A DNA stretch of 64,000 bases from Psychrobacillus sp. OK032 (GCF_900111345.1 NZ_FOGY01000001.1:558001-622000), one strand, 5' to 3'. Positions 35,714-45,474 are shown, counted from the first letter of the stretch. Notes: generated from the letters alone by a model not told the origin. Translations and numbers: made by a program.

Positions 35714-37414
35714 ATGAAAAATACACTAACAGTACATTTAGGCTCGATTATTATTGGAATAATCGTCGCAATGCTGTTAATCACTTCAGTCGCTACATAT
35801 AAGACCGCTTATGACGAATTATATAAAGCAGCCGGTATCGAGGCTTATGGATGCGCAAATATTACAACTGGTTTGATCAATCCCGGAGATATGATCAAAA
35901 TATTAGATGGAGATACCGCCGCTGTAAATGCGGTTGGTAAGCAACTTAACTGGACTACTGCTCACAAGGATATTTTTGAAACGCAATATATTATTGATCT
36001 AGATGGAAAACTATTAGCAATGGACGATCATTTGAAAGCAGATGGTTACAAGGCTGGGGATCAGTTTCATATAGATAAAGAAGCAACGGATATGTTACTT
36101 GAAATGGGGCACCCAACTTACTCAAAACCCTATGAATTCGGGGGGATGAAGCGTCTTTCTGGGTATGCACCGATTTATGAAAACCATGACCCATCTGGTA
36201 AAATTATCGCGATTAGCGTAATAGATTTCGATGCTTCTATTGTAGGAGATCGAACATGGGATGTGGTGAGTAAAGGAATACTTATTAGTTTAATCCCAAT
36301 GATTCTTGCTTCGATCGTTACGCTATTTTTGATTAGAAGAAAAACAAAACCGCTTTCGGTACTTATTGCTCATGCGGGTCAAATCGCAGAAGGCAATCTA
36401 TCTGTTAAAGATACGAACTTTACGAGCAAAGATGAAATTGGAGATTTAAGTAAAACACTTAATAGACTCGCAGGTAACTTTCGTGAGATTATTGGCACCG
36501 TGCAAACGACTTCTACCCAACTAACACAAAATGCAGAAGAAACAGCGGCTTCTTTACATGAAATGAAAGATGCTGTACATCAAGTCGCAACGAATATGAG
36601 CGAAACTGCTGCATCCGTATCGGATGGCACATTAACAGCCGAAAAATCATCCACTATATTACAAACGCTTGCGGAAAATCTTCAAGACTCTAAAATAACG
36701 GCTGATACGAGCGTTCAGAATTCGAAAACTACGATGGCGACAGCAGAAGAAGGCTTAACTCGCGCAACTGAAATTAGTCGCGATATGGACAAAATAAGAA
36801 AAGCTTCTATTGAAACAGGTGAAACGATTCAACGATTAAATGAAGCAACGAAGAAAATTCAACATATTACCGGCTCCATTGCTGCAATTGCCGCTCAAAC
36901 TAATTTACTAGCACTAAACGCATCAATTGAAGCAGCTCGTGCAGGGGAACATGGAAAAGGCTTTGCTGTTGTTGCAGAAGAAGTTCGAAAACTTGCCGAA
37001 CAATCAAATAGCGAAGTAAACCAAGTCGAAATCATTGTTCAAGATATTACGGCAAGCATTTTATCGGTTGTAACTTCTACAGAAGAAAGTACAAAACTGA
37101 TTGAAACAGGTTCTACCACAGTGTTACAAACGTCTCAATCATTAAGTGATATTTCAACTGAAGTGGCTAAAACGGTAGAGGAAATTTCTACGATTTCAAG
37201 TAAAGCAACAAGCGAGGCGGAAGACTCTATACAAGTGGTAAAACTTATTCATCAACTAACAGAATCTATTCGCGAAATAGAAGAAGTAACAACATCTATT
37301 TCAGCAGCGACCGAACAAACGACAGCTTCTATCGACGAGGTAGCTAGCCGCTCAAACGAAACAAGCCATATGGCACAAGAGCTTCAACAAATTGTAGGCA
37401 AGTTTAAATTATAA
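35714..37414 (+). CDS. Methyl-accepting chemotaxis protein
   Basis: 566 residues. Membrane segment about 9-29, extracytoplasmic single-Cache-like sensor about 30-185, second membrane segment about 190-212, HAMP about 213-265, and a long helical signalling domain with the hairpin tip [20 protein letters not shown] and [20 protein letters not shown]. Ligand unknown. SD GAGGAG. It is a single gene. No clear sigma-D promoter was found. Confidence 0.92.
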   Translation: MKNTLTVHLGSIIIGIIVAMLLITSVATYKTAYDELYKAAGIEAYGCANITTGLINPGDMIKILDGDTAAVNAVGKQLNWTTAHKDIFETQYIIDLDGKLLAMDDHLKADGYKAGDQFHIDKEATDMLLEMGHPTYSKPYEFGGMKRLSGYAPIYENHDPSGKIIAISVIDFDASIVGDRTWDVVSKGILISLIPMILASIVTLFLIRRKTKPLSVLIAHAGQIAEGNLSVKDTNFTSKDEIGDLSKTLNRLAGNFREIIGTVQTTSTQLTQNAEETAASLHEMKDAVHQVATNMSETAASVSDGTLTAEKSSTILQTLAENLQDSKITADTSVQNSKTTMATAEEGLTRATEISRDMDKIRKASIETGETIQRLNEATKKIQHITGSIAAIAAQTNLLALNASIEAARAGEHGKGFAVVAEEVRKLAEQSNSEVNQVEIIVQDITASILSVVTSTEESTKLIETGSTTVLQTSQSLSDISTEVAKTVEEISTISSKATSEAEDSIQVVKLIHQLTESIREIEEVTTSISAATEQTTASIDEVASRSNETSHMAQELQQIVGKFKL

Positions 37415-37541
37415 GATTAAAAGCGGAAGCGCCTATCTCTGCTCCGGCAGGCAAATAGGGCAAGGAGCCGATTTCGCATTGATTAAAAAAAAAATTAGGA
37501 AATGCTCTCTCATGATAAGTGTAGTTTTTACTAGGAGAAAG

Positions 37542-37636
37542 TTTGTCGTGTTCAGTGGTCAGTTTGTCGCTTTCGAGATAGGCTTTGTCGTGTTCGAAGT
37601 TTAGTTTGTCGCGTTCACAGTGTATTTTGTCTCGTT
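37542..37636. repeat. 21-bp phased TTTGTCG array, five cores
   Basis: TTTGTC cores begin at 37542, 37563, 37584, 37605 and 37626, so every step is exactly 21 bp. The consensus is TTTGTCGYGTTC, with spacers diverged. It lies between the chemoreceptor and gdhA genes. The minus-strand frame through it (repeating E-R-D-K) is the repeat translated, not a gene. Confidence 0.88.
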
Positions 37637-37672
37637 CAACCATTTACTGGATTTCGCGCACTGATGCTGATT

Positions 37673-37740
37673 AGTAAGTAAGTAAGTAAGTAAGTTCCAT
37701 TGATGAGAAAGCGTCCGCCCTGCAGCGGAAATCATAGCAG
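37673..37740. repeat. AGTA microsatellite joined to GC-rich repeat fragment, copy 8
   Basis: About five and a half AGTA units (37673-37694) occupy the place where other copies read GATTAGCAAGC or GATTAATCAGC. Then GTTCCATTGATGAG, AAAGCGTCCGCCC and GCAGCGGAAATCA follow, as in copies 2 and 9. The centre is missing. Confidence 0.65.
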
Positions 37741-37887
37741 TAAATCCCTTATGACGCATTATTTCTAGTTTGCGTAATACCCTTAGTCATTGTTTTTATG
37801 TATAAATTTATACTACAAAACCGTCCGGGATTAGCCCTAGTGGAATAGACACTACTATGATGATATCCGCGGGGGTCTGGATAACAT

Positions 37888-37922
37888 AAAAAAGCTCGCT
37901 TCCATTTAGGAAGCGAGCTTTC
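37888..37922 (-). terminator. Terminator of gdhA
   Basis: AAGCTCGCTTCC/GGAAGCGAGCTT with a T-run on the minus strand. Confidence 0.85.
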
Positions 37923-37939
37923 TTCTATTACTCCATCTA

Positions 37940-39316
37940 TCAATGAATACCATGAGCTACCATCGCATCTGCTACTTTTAAAAATCCTGCAATATTTGCA
38001 CCAACTACGAAATTACCAGGTGATCCGTAATCTGCAGCCGCATCAAAACAGCTTTTATAAATATTCTTCATTACTACTTGTAGCTTTTCATCCACTTCTT
38101 CCACAGTCCAAGACAAACGCATGCTATTTTGCGACATTTCCATTGCAGAAACCGCCACACCCCCAGCATTAGCTGCTTTCCCTGGTGCAAACAAAACACC
38201 ATTCGCTTGGAAAGCATGCACCGCATCTTCTGTACAAGGCATATTAGCGCCTTCTCCCACTGCTTTTACACCATTTGCAACAAGCAATGCTGCATCTGCT
38301 TCTTCTAATTCATTTTGCGTTGCGCAAGGTAAAGCGATATCGCAAGCAACCGACCATATATTTGTACATCCTTCATAATATACCGCGTGATTATGAAACT
38401 TTGTATATTCTTGAATTCTTTTATTGTCAAATTCTTTCAATTGCTTAACCGTTTCTACATTTATTCCTTTCGGATCATAAATGTAGCCACTAGAATCACT
38501 GCATGCTAGTACAGTTGCACCTAGCTCAATTGCTTTCTCCATCGCATAAGTTGCGACATTTCCCGAACCGGAAACAATCACTTTTTTTCCAGCGAAACTA
38601 TCGCCTTTACCTTTCAGCATTTCTTCCACAAAATAAACACAACCATATCCAGTCGCTTCTTTTCGCCCTAAGCTCCCGCCATGATTTGGGTCTTTACCTG
38701 TGAAAACACCTGCTTCAAAACCACCTTTAATGCGATTATATTGCCCAAACATATAGCCAATTTCTCGTTTTCCAACGCCAATATCTCCCGCTGGTACGTC
38801 CATATCTGCTCCAATATATTTGCTTAGCTCTGTTATAAAGCTTTGGGTAAAACGCATAATTTCACGTGATGACTTACCTTTCGGATCAAAATCAGAGCCA
38901 CCTTTACCACCACCTATTGGCATACCGGTCAATGCATTTTTGAATGTCTGTTCAAATGCCAAAAACTTCATAATACTGCTATTTACAGTCGGATGGAATC
39001 GAATCCCGCCTTTATACGGTCCTATACTATTATTAAACTGCACACGGAAACCACGGTTTACATGCACCTTCCCCGTATCATCTTCCCAAGCAACGCGAAA
39101 CGAAATCACTCGGTCCGGCTCTGTAATACGCTCCAAAATACCATTTTGCATAAACTCTGGATGCTTTAAAAAAACAGGACGAAGTGAATCAAAAATTTCA
39201 CGTGTTGCCTGTAAAAACTCTTTCTCTCCAGGATTACGCTTCTTTACTAACTCATATACTTCATGCACATAATCATTTGCTCTACTTTTTTGTTCCTGTT
39301 CCCTTAATAAATCCAT
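37940..39316 (-). CDS. gdhA: NADP-type glutamate dehydrogenase
   Basis: 458 residues from ATG 39316, close to the E. coli GdhA length and layout: FRVAWEDDTGKVHVNRGFRV, GPYKGGIRFHP, the catalytic lysine in GMPIGGGKGGSDFDPKG, DVPAGDIGVGKREIG and a Rossmann fold with VSGSGNVATYAMEKA. This hexameric class assimilates ammonia with NADPH, unlike the catabolic RocG type. The SD AGGGG 8 nt upstream supports this ATG; in-frame ATGs up to 39388 have none. The upstream 39317-39600 is AT-rich, with no other gene seen. Confidence 0.92.
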   Translation of the reverse strand: MDLLREQEQKSRANDYVHEVYELVKKRNPGEKEFLQATREIFDSLRPVFLKHPEFMQNGILERITEPDRVISFRVAWEDDTGKVHVNRGFRVQFNNSIGPYKGGIRFHPTVNSSIMKFLAFEQTFKNALTGMPIGGGKGGSDFDPKGKSSREIMRFTQSFITELSKYIGADMDVPAGDIGVGKREIGYMFGQYNRIKGGFEAGVFTGKDPNHGGSLGRKEATGYGCVYFVEEMLKGKGDSFAGKKVIVSGSGNVATYAMEKAIELGATVLACSDSSGYIYDPKGINVETVKQLKEFDNKRIQEYTKFHNHAVYYEGCTNIWSVACDIALPCATQNELEEADAALLVANGVKAVGEGANMPCTEDAVHAFQANGVLFAPGKAANAGGVAVSAMEMSQNSMRLSWTVEEVDEKLQVVMKNIYKSCFDAAADYGSPGNFVVGANIAGFLKVADAMVAHGIH

Positions 39317-39602
39317 ATATTTTGCCCCTAACATATTCATTCTTTTATCTATTATCTCGAATCTTCTAAAAACATTCAACATAAACATAATGCGTTAGTA
39401 ATAAATATACATAAAATGTTACAATTATACGACTCTTAATAGTATATGTACCCTATTATTGGAAAAATAACCCTAAGCAGTCAAAACTGCGATTGAAAGC
39501 AAGAAGCACTCTACGAGCACCGAGACCAAATCAAATAAGAAGCACTTTGTCAGGCAAAGTACAAACTCTAAATATTTAATTCTCCAATATATTCCTTACT
39601 GA

Positions 39603-39692
39603 GACAAAACATGCTGTGAACACGACAAACAACATTACGAAAACAACAAAACCAACTCCGAACGCGACATACTCGGTTACGAAAACGACAAA
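39603..39692. repeat. 21-bp phased GACAAA array (inverted copy of the 37.5-kb array)
   Basis: GACAAA-type cores begin at 39603, 39624, 39645 (AACAAA), 39666 (GACATA) and 39687, every step 21 bp. Read on the minus strand they match the TTTGTCG core at 37542-37636. The two arrays flank gdhA in opposite orientation. Confidence 0.85.
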
Positions 39693-39708
39693 GCAAAATA
39701 CAAAAAAA

Positions 39709-39744
39709 ATGACTCCGATTCAATTCCGGAGTCACTTTTTTTCT
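39709..39744. terminator. Terminator downstream of rocB-like gene
   Basis: TGACTCCG/CGGAGTCA stem with T-runs on both strands. Confidence 0.8.
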
Positions 39745-41342
39745 TAATACAAACTTTTCACTAACGTTTCCAACATGACTGGCATTTCGACGAATGCGCT
39801 ATCTACATGCAGACGCTCTGTTCTTTGGTGTGCATCTTTACCAAATGGACCTACATTCAACACTGGCCCTTTAAGCTGCGCCATATCTTCAAAGGGAATA
39901 CTATATGTGTCTCCCCATACCGGTGTATTACTTTCAAACGCTGTCCAACCATTGCCAGAATCATCATAGTTCACATAGCTTAAATCACAAATACCATTAA
40001 AGTAGTGGATTTGATCGATTTTATTGTCAAATGATTGCGCAGATTTTTTCATTAGCTCTACTGCTTCCTTCACTATCGGATGATCGGAAGTATTAACAGC
40101 TGGATAGTACGGTGGTGCAAATAATAGTACCGTCGCAGGTGCCAACTCCTGGCATTGAATCATTAGATTATCCACAATGCGAAGTGACTTTTCACGGTCA
40201 TCCCATTCATCATTTTGGAGCGCTTCATTCTTCAAGCGTTCTACTTCATCCGTACCTAATTTTTTCGAAGCGTGTGCTAAAAGCTGTTCATAGCGAAGCA
40301 CTTTCACTTCTCCAACACCACTCACTTGCTCACGCGCACAAATCATTTGGTAGCTTTCGTTTAAAGCACCCATCGCTTCATTTGCCACTTGTTCGAACAA
40401 ATCCATTACTTCTGAAGCTGTTCGTTTCAACATAAAGACATTGTAAAGTGCCACGGCACGATATGGTGTTTGGGTAGAATAAGACATCTTCAAATCTTTT
40501 TGCTGTAACGAAACAGGAAGCGGTGTACTTTCCCCAAGATCCGTCTCACGGAATAATGGATTCCACTCCATTCGCTGCGTTAAATAGGACGCGATATAGT
40601 TCGCCGTCATCCCTTTCATTGGCTCTCCAACATGCGTCTCTTTTCCGTAAAACAAAGCTGCAGGCATTATTTTACCGATTGTTCCAGAATAAATATACTC
40701 TGCAATATCCAACGGTTTTTGAGAGAATGACGGTTCACTATTTAAAAATAGCTTATACGTCAATCCAAACTCCTCCCGAATACGAACTAATTGTGGAACA
40801 GCCGCTCGCATTCCAGCAGAATTCACTTCCTCATCGGGAACAGTAGTCAAAACAAGATTGATCGGCCACTCTTCACGACTCGCTTTTTCAAGCAATTGCA
40901 TATGAAGTGCAAGTCCCATTTTCATGTCCATCGTACCTCGACCAAACAAATACTTACCCGTTTCCAGATCAATACGTGCCGATTCTGGCAAATCATCTGG
41001 ATTTTCCATTAGCTTTTTCGTAAGCTCCTCTGGAAAATACGCAAGTGGTTGTAAAGATCCGTACTCTTCCGTTTGAACCGTATCAAAGTGGCTGATTAAA
41101 ACAACTGTTTCAACCGCTTCTGGATGTTTGTATAATGCTGTAACTACATGTCTTCCAAGTCCTGCATCATGCAACTGCAGATAACTCGGGTGATCTTGAA
41201 AATACTCCAATTCTCTTAGCTTATCCAACACTTTCGGAGCAAAAGTAGTTTCCCCTTCTGTTAGCGTAATACTATCCCAACTAACCAGTTCACATAACAA
41301 TGCCCGAAGCGTTTCTGGTGTACTCCATAATAACTGACTCAT
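39744..41342 (-). CDS. rocB: RocB-like M20 peptidase
   Basis: 532-residue M20-family metallopeptidase resembling B. subtilis RocB of arginine catabolism, whose exact reaction is not settled. Metal-site motifs are VVLISHFDTV, LFGRGTMDMKMGLALHMQLL and TTVPDEEVNSAGM; HVGEPMKGM marks the lid region. It is the last gene of a minus-strand cluster with an APC permease and two DDAH-fold enzymes, 66 nt downstream of the permease. It may cleave a guanidino- or ureido-containing peptide or amide. Confidence 0.82.
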   Translation of the reverse strand: MSQLLWSTPETLRALLCELVSWDSITLTEGETTFAPKVLDKLRELEYFQDHPSYLQLHDAGLGRHVVTALYKHPEAVETVVLISHFDTVQTEEYGSLQPLAYFPEELTKKLMENPDDLPESARIDLETGKYLFGRGTMDMKMGLALHMQLLEKASREEWPINLVLTTVPDEEVNSAGMRAAVPQLVRIREEFGLTYKLFLNSEPSFSQKPLDIAEYIYSGTIGKIMPAALFYGKETHVGEPMKGMTANYIASYLTQRMEWNPLFRETDLGESTPLPVSLQQKDLKMSYSTQTPYRAVALYNVFMLKRTASEVMDLFEQVANEAMGALNESYQMICAREQVSGVGEVKVLRYEQLLAHASKKLGTDEVERLKNEALQNDEWDDREKSLRIVDNLMIQCQELAPATVLLFAPPYYPAVNTSDHPIVKEAVELMKKSAQSFDNKIDQIHYFNGICDLSYVNYDDSGNGWTAFESNTPVWGDTYSIPFEDMAQLKGPVLNVGPFGKDAHQRTERLHVDSAFVEMPVMLETLVKSLY

Positions 41343-41408
41343 TCTATATTTCTCCTTTATTACTAATGCCTGCGAAAATTGATTGCTAATATTCAGAAAC
41401 TAGTGTTT

Positions 41409-42833
41409 TCAATTTTCTTGAACGACTTTAGTATTTACTAAAGCTTCTTTTTGATGCTTTTTCTCTAATCTCAATTTATAGAATAGCATACAAGCGATGA
41501 AAAAACCTACACCATAATAAAGACCTACTCGCTGCGTAGGGTCAAACGCTAAAAATACTAATATTAATAAACAAAACGCGATACAGAATATTGGAACAAA
41601 TGGATAAAATCGTACTTTATATCCTAAATCCTCCAATTTTCCACCATTTTTTAAATAACGTCGGCGGAACATTAATTGAGATGCCGCAATTCCCATCCAA
41701 GAGATAGTAACAGAAATCCCTGCAATGGACATTAATAATACGAATACCGTGTCCGCTTCCATTACGCTTGTCAATAAAGACAATAAGGAGAAAGCCATCG
41801 TGAATAGTAATGCTGTCAGTGGTATTTTTCGTTTCGAAAGACGGCCGAATACTCTCGGTGCCATCCCTTCTCTTGCCATAGACCACAATAAACGAGTGGA
41901 TGCATACAAACATGAATTCCCTACGGACAAAATTGCAGTTAAAATAACAAAGTTCATAATACTACCTGCGTACGGAATTCCAGCTAAATTCATTAAAGTA
42001 ACAAACGGACTTTCAAGTAGTCCTAGTTCAGATGCTGGGAAAATAGCAGATAATACGATAATGGAAGCAATATAAAACACGACGATTCTAATAATAATTG
42101 TTCGAATAGCTTTCGGAATATTCTTTTGTGGGTTTTCTGTTTCACCGGCTGCAATACCAACTAGTTCAGATCCTTGGTATGAGAATATAACGTTCATCAT
42201 CGTCACAAAAACAATTGCAATCCCAGCTGGGAACAACCCAGACGGTGCTAAATTCGTTGCTAAAGGCGTTGCTCTTTCTTCCAATGGGATAATCCCAAAA
42301 ATTGCTGCAGCACCAATGATGATAAACAGGACTACCGCAACAACCTTAATACCTGCAAACCAAAATTCTGCCTCAGCAAACGCTCTCGTTGTAAGCGCAT
42401 TCAAAGCAAATAATAATACCATGAATATTGCACACCATATCCAGATTGGTACATCTGGGAACCAATGCTGCATAAGTATTCCAGCTGCAGTAAACTCGAC
42501 TCCAGCTGTAGCAGCCGAGCCTACAAAATACATCCATCCAAGTGAAAATCCCGCAGATGGACTAATAAAGCGCGTAGCATACGTTTGGAAAGAACCCGTT
42601 ACCGGCATATAAACAGCAAGCTCCCCTAGGCAAACCATAACCATATACAAAATCAAACCGCCAATCAAGTACCCAAGCATTGCTCCCCCGGGACCTGCTT
42701 GATTAATCGTATAACCAGCATTTAAAAACAAACCCGTCCCAATTACTCCACCAAGAGATAGCATAAATAAATGGCGGCTTTTCATCGAGCGATTTAATAA
42801 ATTTTGTTGAGATGAATCTCCAATATTAGACAT
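41409..42833 (-). CDS. APC-family amino acid permease
   Basis: 474 residues with twelve membrane segments, of the amino-acid transporter (AAT) group: SRHLFMLSLGGVIGTGLFLN at the start, FSYQGSELVGIAAGETENPQ and FYIASIIVLSAIFPASE. The family includes RocC/RocE and LysP-type cationic amino acid importers. Given its neighbours, arginine or a methylated arginine is the likely substrate. SD AGAGGGG. Confidence 0.87.
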   Translation of the reverse strand: MSNIGDSSQQNLLNRSMKSRHLFMLSLGGVIGTGLFLNAGYTINQAGPGGAMLGYLIGGLILYMVMVCLGELAVYMPVTGSFQTYATRFISPSAGFSLGWMYFVGSAATAGVEFTAAGILMQHWFPDVPIWIWCAIFMVLLFALNALTTRAFAEAEFWFAGIKVVAVVLFIIIGAAAIFGIIPLEERATPLATNLAPSGLFPAGIAIVFVTMMNVIFSYQGSELVGIAAGETENPQKNIPKAIRTIIIRIVVFYIASIIVLSAIFPASELGLLESPFVTLMNLAGIPYAGSIMNFVILTAILSVGNSCLYASTRLLWSMAREGMAPRVFGRLSKRKIPLTALLFTMAFSLLSLLTSVMEADTVFVLLMSIAGISVTISWMGIAASQLMFRRRYLKNGGKLEDLGYKVRFYPFVPIFCIAFCLLILVFLAFDPTQRVGLYYGVGFFIACMLFYKLRLEKKHQKEALVNTKVVQEN

Positions 42834-42891
42834 AATATTCCCCTCTATTGCAATTATTTAACTAAACCAGATCCCCTGTTCTTATTTTGTT

Positions 42892-42916
42892 ATTACGGGT
42901 GCCTGGCACCCGTAAT
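42892..42916. repeat. Perfect 25-nt palindrome after the DDAH gene
   Basis: ATTACGGGTGCC-T-GGCACCCGTAAT, 6 nt past the DDAH stop (which ends at 42922). The plus strand carries AATTTTT after it; the minus strand has no T-run, so it is a poor terminator for the operon and may instead be an interspersed palindrome. Confidence 0.55.
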
Positions 42917-42921
42917 AATTT

Positions 42922-43689
42922 TTAGAATCTCAATGATAGGCAACTTAGACCGCCGTCTTGCTTTTGAACTTCAGACATATCAAGTTCGATTGTTTCGTAG
43001 CCTGCTTCGTTGATTTTGCGTTTCGTTTCGCTGAACCCTTCTGGAATAATTACATAATCATTCACACGAATACAGTTTGCTGAGTATTCATCTTCATCGG
43101 TAATAACGATTTTGTCATAGGAATCAAACGCTGGATGATCAATAAATTCACCTGCAACAACCATTTTATTATTACCTAAATAAGCAATACCAGTTTTCAA
43201 ATGAAAGAACTTTTGTAGAGGGATGATTGTTGCTTCAAATCCTTCGCTTTCTAGAATTTCTTTTAACTGCCGTGCCCCTTCTTCATTCGTACGTTCAGAA
43301 ATTCCGATATAAAATTTATTGTCGGCTTGTAAAATATCCCCACCATCTAGGGTGCCAGGTGATTTAATATAATGGAACTTCTTATAAAAATCTTTTAGAA
43401 CACTTTCAATTTCAACGATTTCGCCATTACGAGATTCCGCACCAGGATTCGTTACAACTGCAAATTCAGATGTTAGTACTGCAGCATCTTCCACAAACGT
43501 TGAATCTGGAAATTCTTCACTCGCAGAAAGAAGTGTTACTTCTACTCCACATTTTTTCAAAGCTTCCACATAAGCTTTATGCTGAACTAGTAATTTATCA
43601 TAATCCGGTTTTCCAAGATCCGATGTAGTTAATCCTTCTACATAGCTTTTACCGGGTGTTTTTGCGATTACCTTTTGAAATTTACTCAT
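42922..43689 (-). CDS. Dimethylarginine dimethylaminohydrolase (DDAH)
   Basis: 255-residue guanidino-modifying enzyme that hydrolyses Nw-methylated arginines to citrulline and methylamines. Catalytic features are the acidic pair in STFVEDAAV, GTLDGGDIL, the His in FFHLKTGIAYLGN and the nucleophile Cys in GGLSCLSLRF at the C-terminus. Length and motifs fit bacterial DDAH better than arginine deiminase (about 410 residues). SD AGGAGG. It follows the second DDAH-fold gene by 12 nt. Confidence 0.87.
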   Translation of the reverse strand: MSKFQKVIAKTPGKSYVEGLTTSDLGKPDYDKLLVQHKAYVEALKKCGVEVTLLSASEEFPDSTFVEDAAVLTSEFAVVTNPGAESRNGEIVEIESVLKDFYKKFHYIKSPGTLDGGDILQADNKFYIGISERTNEEGARQLKEILESEGFEATIIPLQKFFHLKTGIAYLGNNKMVVAGEFIDHPAFDSYDKIVITDEDEYSANCIRVNDYVIIPEGFSETKRKINEAGYETIELDMSEVQKQDGGLSCLSLRF

Positions 43690-43701
43690 TTTTTTTCCTC
43701 C

Positions 43702-44574
43702 TTAATTTCTAATAACTGGACTTGTCAGACATGTTGGACCACCAGTACCTAGAACACTGATTTCGCGTCCTTTGTATTCATAAACTGTAGCTCCTGCATC
43801 AAGCAATTGTTGTTTCGTCGATTCATTGCCCTCGACTATGACACAAACACGCGGTGCAAGTGCTAGAACATTACATCCAAGATTATCGTATTCTGCTTTT
43901 GGTACTTCCACTAATTGAATACCGCGCTCTATCAATAACTGACGGAAAAATACTGGCATTAATGGTGAATGCACCACCGCCAAGTCTTTATCAACCATGC
44001 TAATGAAAGACATCAAATGTAAGCATTCCGCTTCTCCTTGATCATGCGGAAGTTGCACAACGATGAACTCCTCTACGTATGGTGCCGTTATTTCTTTCAA
44101 TTGGCGAATTGCTTCGTCGTTTGTACGATACCCACGACCAACTACTAGCGTTTTATCATCTAACCAAACGATATCTCCACCGTCCGATACTGCCTCACCA
44201 GTTAACTCCCCGATAATAGGTATCTCTTTTTCTTGTAGAAACTCTTTATAAACAGCTGCTTCTGGCTGTCTTAATTTTTTACCTGATTTTAAAATGATGG
44301 CACCAGCTGGTGTAAATTTCACTGGGTCATGCGCGTAAATAGAATCTAAACCTACTTTGTCTGTTGCTGGAAGATAATCGATTTGAGGTACATGCTTGTC
44401 CAAAATTTCGATGAATATTTTATATTCACGGACTGCTTCTTCAAAATTAGGTTCTTGTAGATAATTGTAAGTTTTCCATTGATCGGATAAGTGTTTTTGA
44501 CTAACAAAAGCTTCGTTCGGATGTTTTACAATTACTCGCTCTAATTTTTTATACATAGATGAGTTATAAGTCAT
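43702..44574 (-). CDS. DDAH/amidinotransferase-family enzyme, second paralogue
   Basis: 290 residues of the same alpha/beta propeller fold: LERVIVKHPNEAFVS at the start, YAHDPVKF in place of the usual F-V-E-D-A, SDGGDIVWLDDKTLVVGRGY, HLMSFISMVDKDLAVVH and the nucleophile Cys in GGPTCLTSPVIRN. The altered acidic pair (HD rather than ED) and long middle loop suggest a different guanidino or ureido substrate from its neighbour. ATG 44574 follows the SD GGGGGA. It is first in the operon, directly under the tandem operator. Confidence 0.8.
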   Translation of the reverse strand: MTYNSSMYKKLERVIVKHPNEAFVSQKHLSDQWKTYNYLQEPNFEEAVREYKIFIEILDKHVPQIDYLPATDKVGLDSIYAHDPVKFTPAGAIILKSGKKLRQPEAAVYKEFLQEKEIPIIGELTGEAVSDGGDIVWLDDKTLVVGRGYRTNDEAIRQLKEITAPYVEEFIVVQLPHDQGEAECLHLMSFISMVDKDLAVVHSPLMPVFFRQLLIERGIQLVEVPKAEYDNLGCNVLALAPRVCVIVEGNESTKQQLLDAGATVYEYKGREISVLGTGGPTCLTSPVIRN

Positions 44575-44585
44575 TTCTTTTCCCC

Positions 44586-44622
44586 CTTTTCCGCATATCG
44601 GAAAACGTTTCTGATAAACGGA
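44586..44622. promoter_or_regulatory. Tandem 17-bp operator candidate for the IclR regulator
   Basis: TTTCCG-N5-CGGAAA (44586-44602) and TTTCTG-N5-CGGAAA (44606-44622), start to start 20 bp, so both sit on the same helix face. They lie just downstream of the predicted transcription start of the DDAH operon, consistent with repression by blocking. Confidence 0.6.
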
Positions 44623-44636
44623 AATATTATATTTAA

Positions 44637-44665
44637 AATATATGTGTTTCATGATATGATGTCAA
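44637..44665 (-). promoter_or_regulatory. Promoter of the DDAH-permease-rocB operon
   Basis: TTGACA (44660-44665), 17-bp spacer, TATATA (44637-44642) on the minus strand. Confidence 0.65.
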
Positions 44666-44727
44666 TGTATTTTGAATATTTGAAACTTATTATTTTAGAA
44701 TAATATAAAAATTGGTGGGTGATTTAC

Positions 44728-45474
44728 ATGCAATCCATTACACGTGCTATGACCGTTGCAAAAGTTTTAGCATCGCATGCAAATGAAAAAGGAGTAAGTA
44801 TTTCTGTGCTTTCCAAACAATGCGAGCTTCCACTCAGTACCATGCACAGATTATTACAAGCAATGATTAAACAAAGCATGGTCGAGCAAGATGAACACTC
44901 TAAATTGTACCGCCTTGGCGTGGTTTGGTTAGAGTATGGTTTACAAGTGTACGATACAATAGACTACGTCAGTAAAATCAGACCCGAACTGGAAAGCTTG
45001 TCTAGAGAAGTAGGAGAGAGTGTCTATTTAAGTAAACCTGTTGGAACAGAAGCGATGATTGTCGAAAGAATTGATAGCGAAAATAATCCAATTCGAATTT
45101 ACGACCAACTTGGAATGCGTATTCCAATGCATATCGGTGCTGCCAATAAATCAATGCTTGCAGCTATGCCTAAATCTCAATCTGAAAGTATTCTGTCGCA
45201 GCTTTTACCTGAGGACAAAATTCCTGGTTTTCTACAATCACTCAACCAAATTACAAAGCAAGGCTACGCAATTAGTCACTCTGAAAGAACAGAAGGCACA
45301 TCTTCTGTCGCTGTTTCTATAAAAGACAGCATTGGACAAATCATCGGTGCCATAAGCATAGGCGTTGTCAGCTTCAACCTAACAGAAGAACGTCTTACAT
45401 TTCTAATAAGTAAAGTAATCGAGACCGGTAATAATATTTCCATAAGACTAAGATCTAGTAACGGTAACGGATAA
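44728..45474 (+). CDS. IclR-family transcriptional regulator
   Basis: 248 residues. The N-terminal winged helix-turn-helix has ITRAMTVAKVLASHANEKGV and LPLSTMHRLLQAMIKQSMVE; the C-terminal IclR effector domain has RIPMHIGAANKSMLAAMP and the late GTSSVAVSIKD. It is divergent from the DDAH operon with the tandem operator between them, so it is the likely repressor or sensor for the guanidino substrate. ATG 44728 has the SD GGTGG. Confidence 0.88.
   Translation: MQSITRAMTVAKVLASHANEKGVSISVLSKQCELPLSTMHRLLQAMIKQSMVEQDEHSKLYRLGVVWLEYGLQVYDTIDYVSKIRPELESLSREVGESVYLSKPVGTEAMIVERIDSENNPIRIYDQLGMRIPMHIGAANKSMLAAMPKSQSESILSQLLPEDKIPGFLQSLNQITKQGYAISHSERTEGTSSVAVSIKDSIGQIIGAISIGVVSFNLTEERLTFLISKVIETGNNISIRLRSSNGNG

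Noticed and set aside
37404-37643. 79-codon minus-strand frame with repeating E-R-D-K
   Set aside because: Translation of the TTTGTCG array; no SD and no independent support.
42922-44574. Arginine deiminase (arcA)
   Set aside because: Both proteins are about 255-290 residues with DDAH layout, far shorter than ArcA, and no arcB or arcC is nearby.
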